This document shows, piece by piece, positions 63,096 through 64,000 of a DNA stretch of 64,000 bases (positions are counted from its first letter, which is position 1; each line of letters begins with the position of its first letter). The position numbers were made by a program, and so were the translations under genes. This stretch comes from Bin87 sp963666415 (lineage in GTDB: Bacteria > Chloroflexota > Dehalococcoidia > Lucifugimonadales > UBA3495), in NCBI GenBank assembly GCA_963666415.2, contig CAXXPD010000003.1, positions 1,240,001 to 1,304,000 on the forward strand, in the 5' to 3' direction. The notes beneath the pieces are model-generated. The model made no database searches and was not told the DNA's origin. It was given only the letters and a program-made list of their open reading frames with translations.

Positions 63096-64000
63096 ATGGC
63101 AGGCAACACTATCGTTTACGTTGGCGCCGAAGCCAGCGGCCTATATCGCAAAACGGCCGGCGAAGCCTACTGGGACTTGCTGACCGATGGGTTGGCTCCC
63201 GCTACCCAGGCGCGAGCCATCGCCATTCATCCCAACGATCCCCGCACCATTTTTTGTGGGACGCAGCGGGGCGTGTATCGAAGCACCGACGGCGGAGATC
63301 ACTGGCAGCGCATGAATATGACCGAGGGTCGGGTGGTCTGGTCGCTGCGGTTCCATCCCAGCGATCCCAACATCATGTTCCTGGGCACCGAGGGCGCCGA
63401 CGTATACAAGAGCGAGGACGGCGGGGAGAACTGGTCGCAGATCTCCACCATTACCAACCCCAGCCAGGTGCAAATGGCTTTTGCCATGCGCATCCTGGGT
63501 ATCGACATCGAAGCCAACAACCCCAACAATATGTACGCGGCCCTCGAAGTCGGCGGAGCGGCCAACAGCACGGACGGCGGCCATACCTGGACGATTCGCA
63601 ACAGCGAATTCGCCGGTGACGTTGACCTGCTGGACTTGCACGGCGTGGCAGTTGGCTCCCCCGATTCGAGCACGGTGTTTATCTCGAACCGCACCGGCGT
63701 GTGGCGCAGCCGCGACAAGGGAGCATCCTGGCAGGACTGCAACTTCGAACAGTTCTCGGACATCAAATATTCCAGGGGCATAGTGCGCGACCCGTCCAAC
63801 CCCAACACTCTCTACGCTTGCGTGGGAATGAACTTTGGCAGCGAGCAGGGCGGTGTGATGCGCACGACCAATCTCGGCGATAGCTGGGAACGGTTCGACC
63901 AGGGCGTCAATGCTGGCAGCACGACTTTCGGGATCGCCGTGAACCGACAAGACCCGGCACAGGTGTATTTCTGCACCCGCCGCGGCCAGGTGTTCGGCAC
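63096..64000 (+). CDS. Asp-box (BNR) beta-propeller protein (partial)
   Basis: The frame runs from ATG 63096, preceded by GCGGAGG, to the right edge (at least 301 residues). It has regularly spaced Asp boxes: STDGGDHW, SEDGGENW, STDGGHTW, SRDKGASW and TTNLGDSW. These fold as propeller blades, as in sialidase-like or photosystem-stability-factor-like proteins. There is no signal peptide, so it looks cytoplasmic. Enzymatic residues of sialidases cannot be confirmed from this part. Confidence 0.85.
   Translation, partial: MAGNTIVYVGAEASGLYRKTAGEAYWDLLTDGLAPATQARAIAIHPNDPRTIFCGTQRGVYRSTDGGDHWQRMNMTEGRVVWSLRFHPSDPNIMFLGTEGADVYKSEDGGENWSQISTITNPSQVQMAFAMRILGIDIEANNPNNMYAALEVGGAANSTDGGHTWTIRNSEFAGDVDLLDLHGVAVGSPDSSTVFISNRTGVWRSRDKGASWQDCNFEQFSDIKYSRGIVRDPSNPNTLYACVGMNFGSEQGGVMRTTNLGDSWERFDQGVNAGSTTFGIAVNRQDPAQVYFCTRRGQVFG

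Noticed and set aside
1..64000. Selenocysteine-encoding in-frame TGA codons, prompted by tRNA-Sec
   Set aside because: None of the recognisable genes shows an internal TGA at a conserved Cys position; thioredoxin has a normal WCGPC. A systematic SECIS search was not possible here.

Overview
The window looks like a chromosomal segment of a GC-rich bacterium. Chloroflexota of the SAR202/Dehalococcoidia kind is my best guess. That rests on gene content: an F420-type LLM oxidoreductase, a CaiB-type CoA transferase, MmgE/PrpD, repeated CitE-like lyases and ThDP enzymes, an Asp-box propeller and dense insertion sequences. There is no rRNA or other phylogenetic marker, so the taxon is an inference.

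Region by region. 0-4.5 kb: thioredoxin with a selenocysteine tRNA just downstream, an rRNA methyltransferase (RlmD) fused to a Maf domain, and Tat translocase genes. 4.7-13.2 kb: a pyruvate-dehydrogenase-type operon (E3, E1alpha, E1beta, a small membrane protein, E2), followed by a ThDP enzyme and a tandem ThyX-like protein. 13.2-15 kb: an ECF sigma factor, anti-sigma factor and tiny zinc-ribbon protein in one operon. 15-31 kb: catabolic genes (MmgE/PrpD, LLM oxidoreductase, alpha/beta hydrolase, three CitE-like lyases, an ADP-forming acyl-CoA ligase, a second ThDP enzyme) around a 1260-residue STAND protein whose CHAT domain seems to have lost its catalytic His and Cys. 31-36 kb: a divergent pair of paralogous membrane-anchored proteins, dispersed repeats, and an IS whose transposase is broken by a small inverted-repeat element. 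36-39.5 kb: a third ThDP enzyme, an acetamidase/formamidase and a small HTH protein.

40-46.4 kb is the most unusual part. A threonine-dehydratase-like gene is split by an IS66 element with a perfect 8-bp target duplication. Its last 62 bp then occur twice as direct repeats, like attL/attR, around a 1.3 kb insert. That insert carries one gene, a DnaJ-zinc-finger/membrane protein, itself broken by an IS5 element and by an IS701 element inserted at the IS5 edge. Removing both ISs restores a 394-codon frame with its own ribosome binding site.

46.4-54.5 kb: an AIR-synthase-like gene, tRNA-Glu, an EamA transporter, a nitroreductase, an amidohydrolase, a PAC2 protein, a gamma-glutamyltransferase and four tRNAs. 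54.5-58 kb: a second IS66 copy just upstream of the tRNA promoter, itself split by an IS1380 element and carrying a 13-unit 15-bp tandem repeat. 58-64 kb: a CoA transferase, ribokinase, Nudix hydrolase, an IS630 inserted in the start of comF, and the beginning of an Asp-box beta-propeller gene. No CRISPR array, rRNA, prophage or integrase gene was seen.
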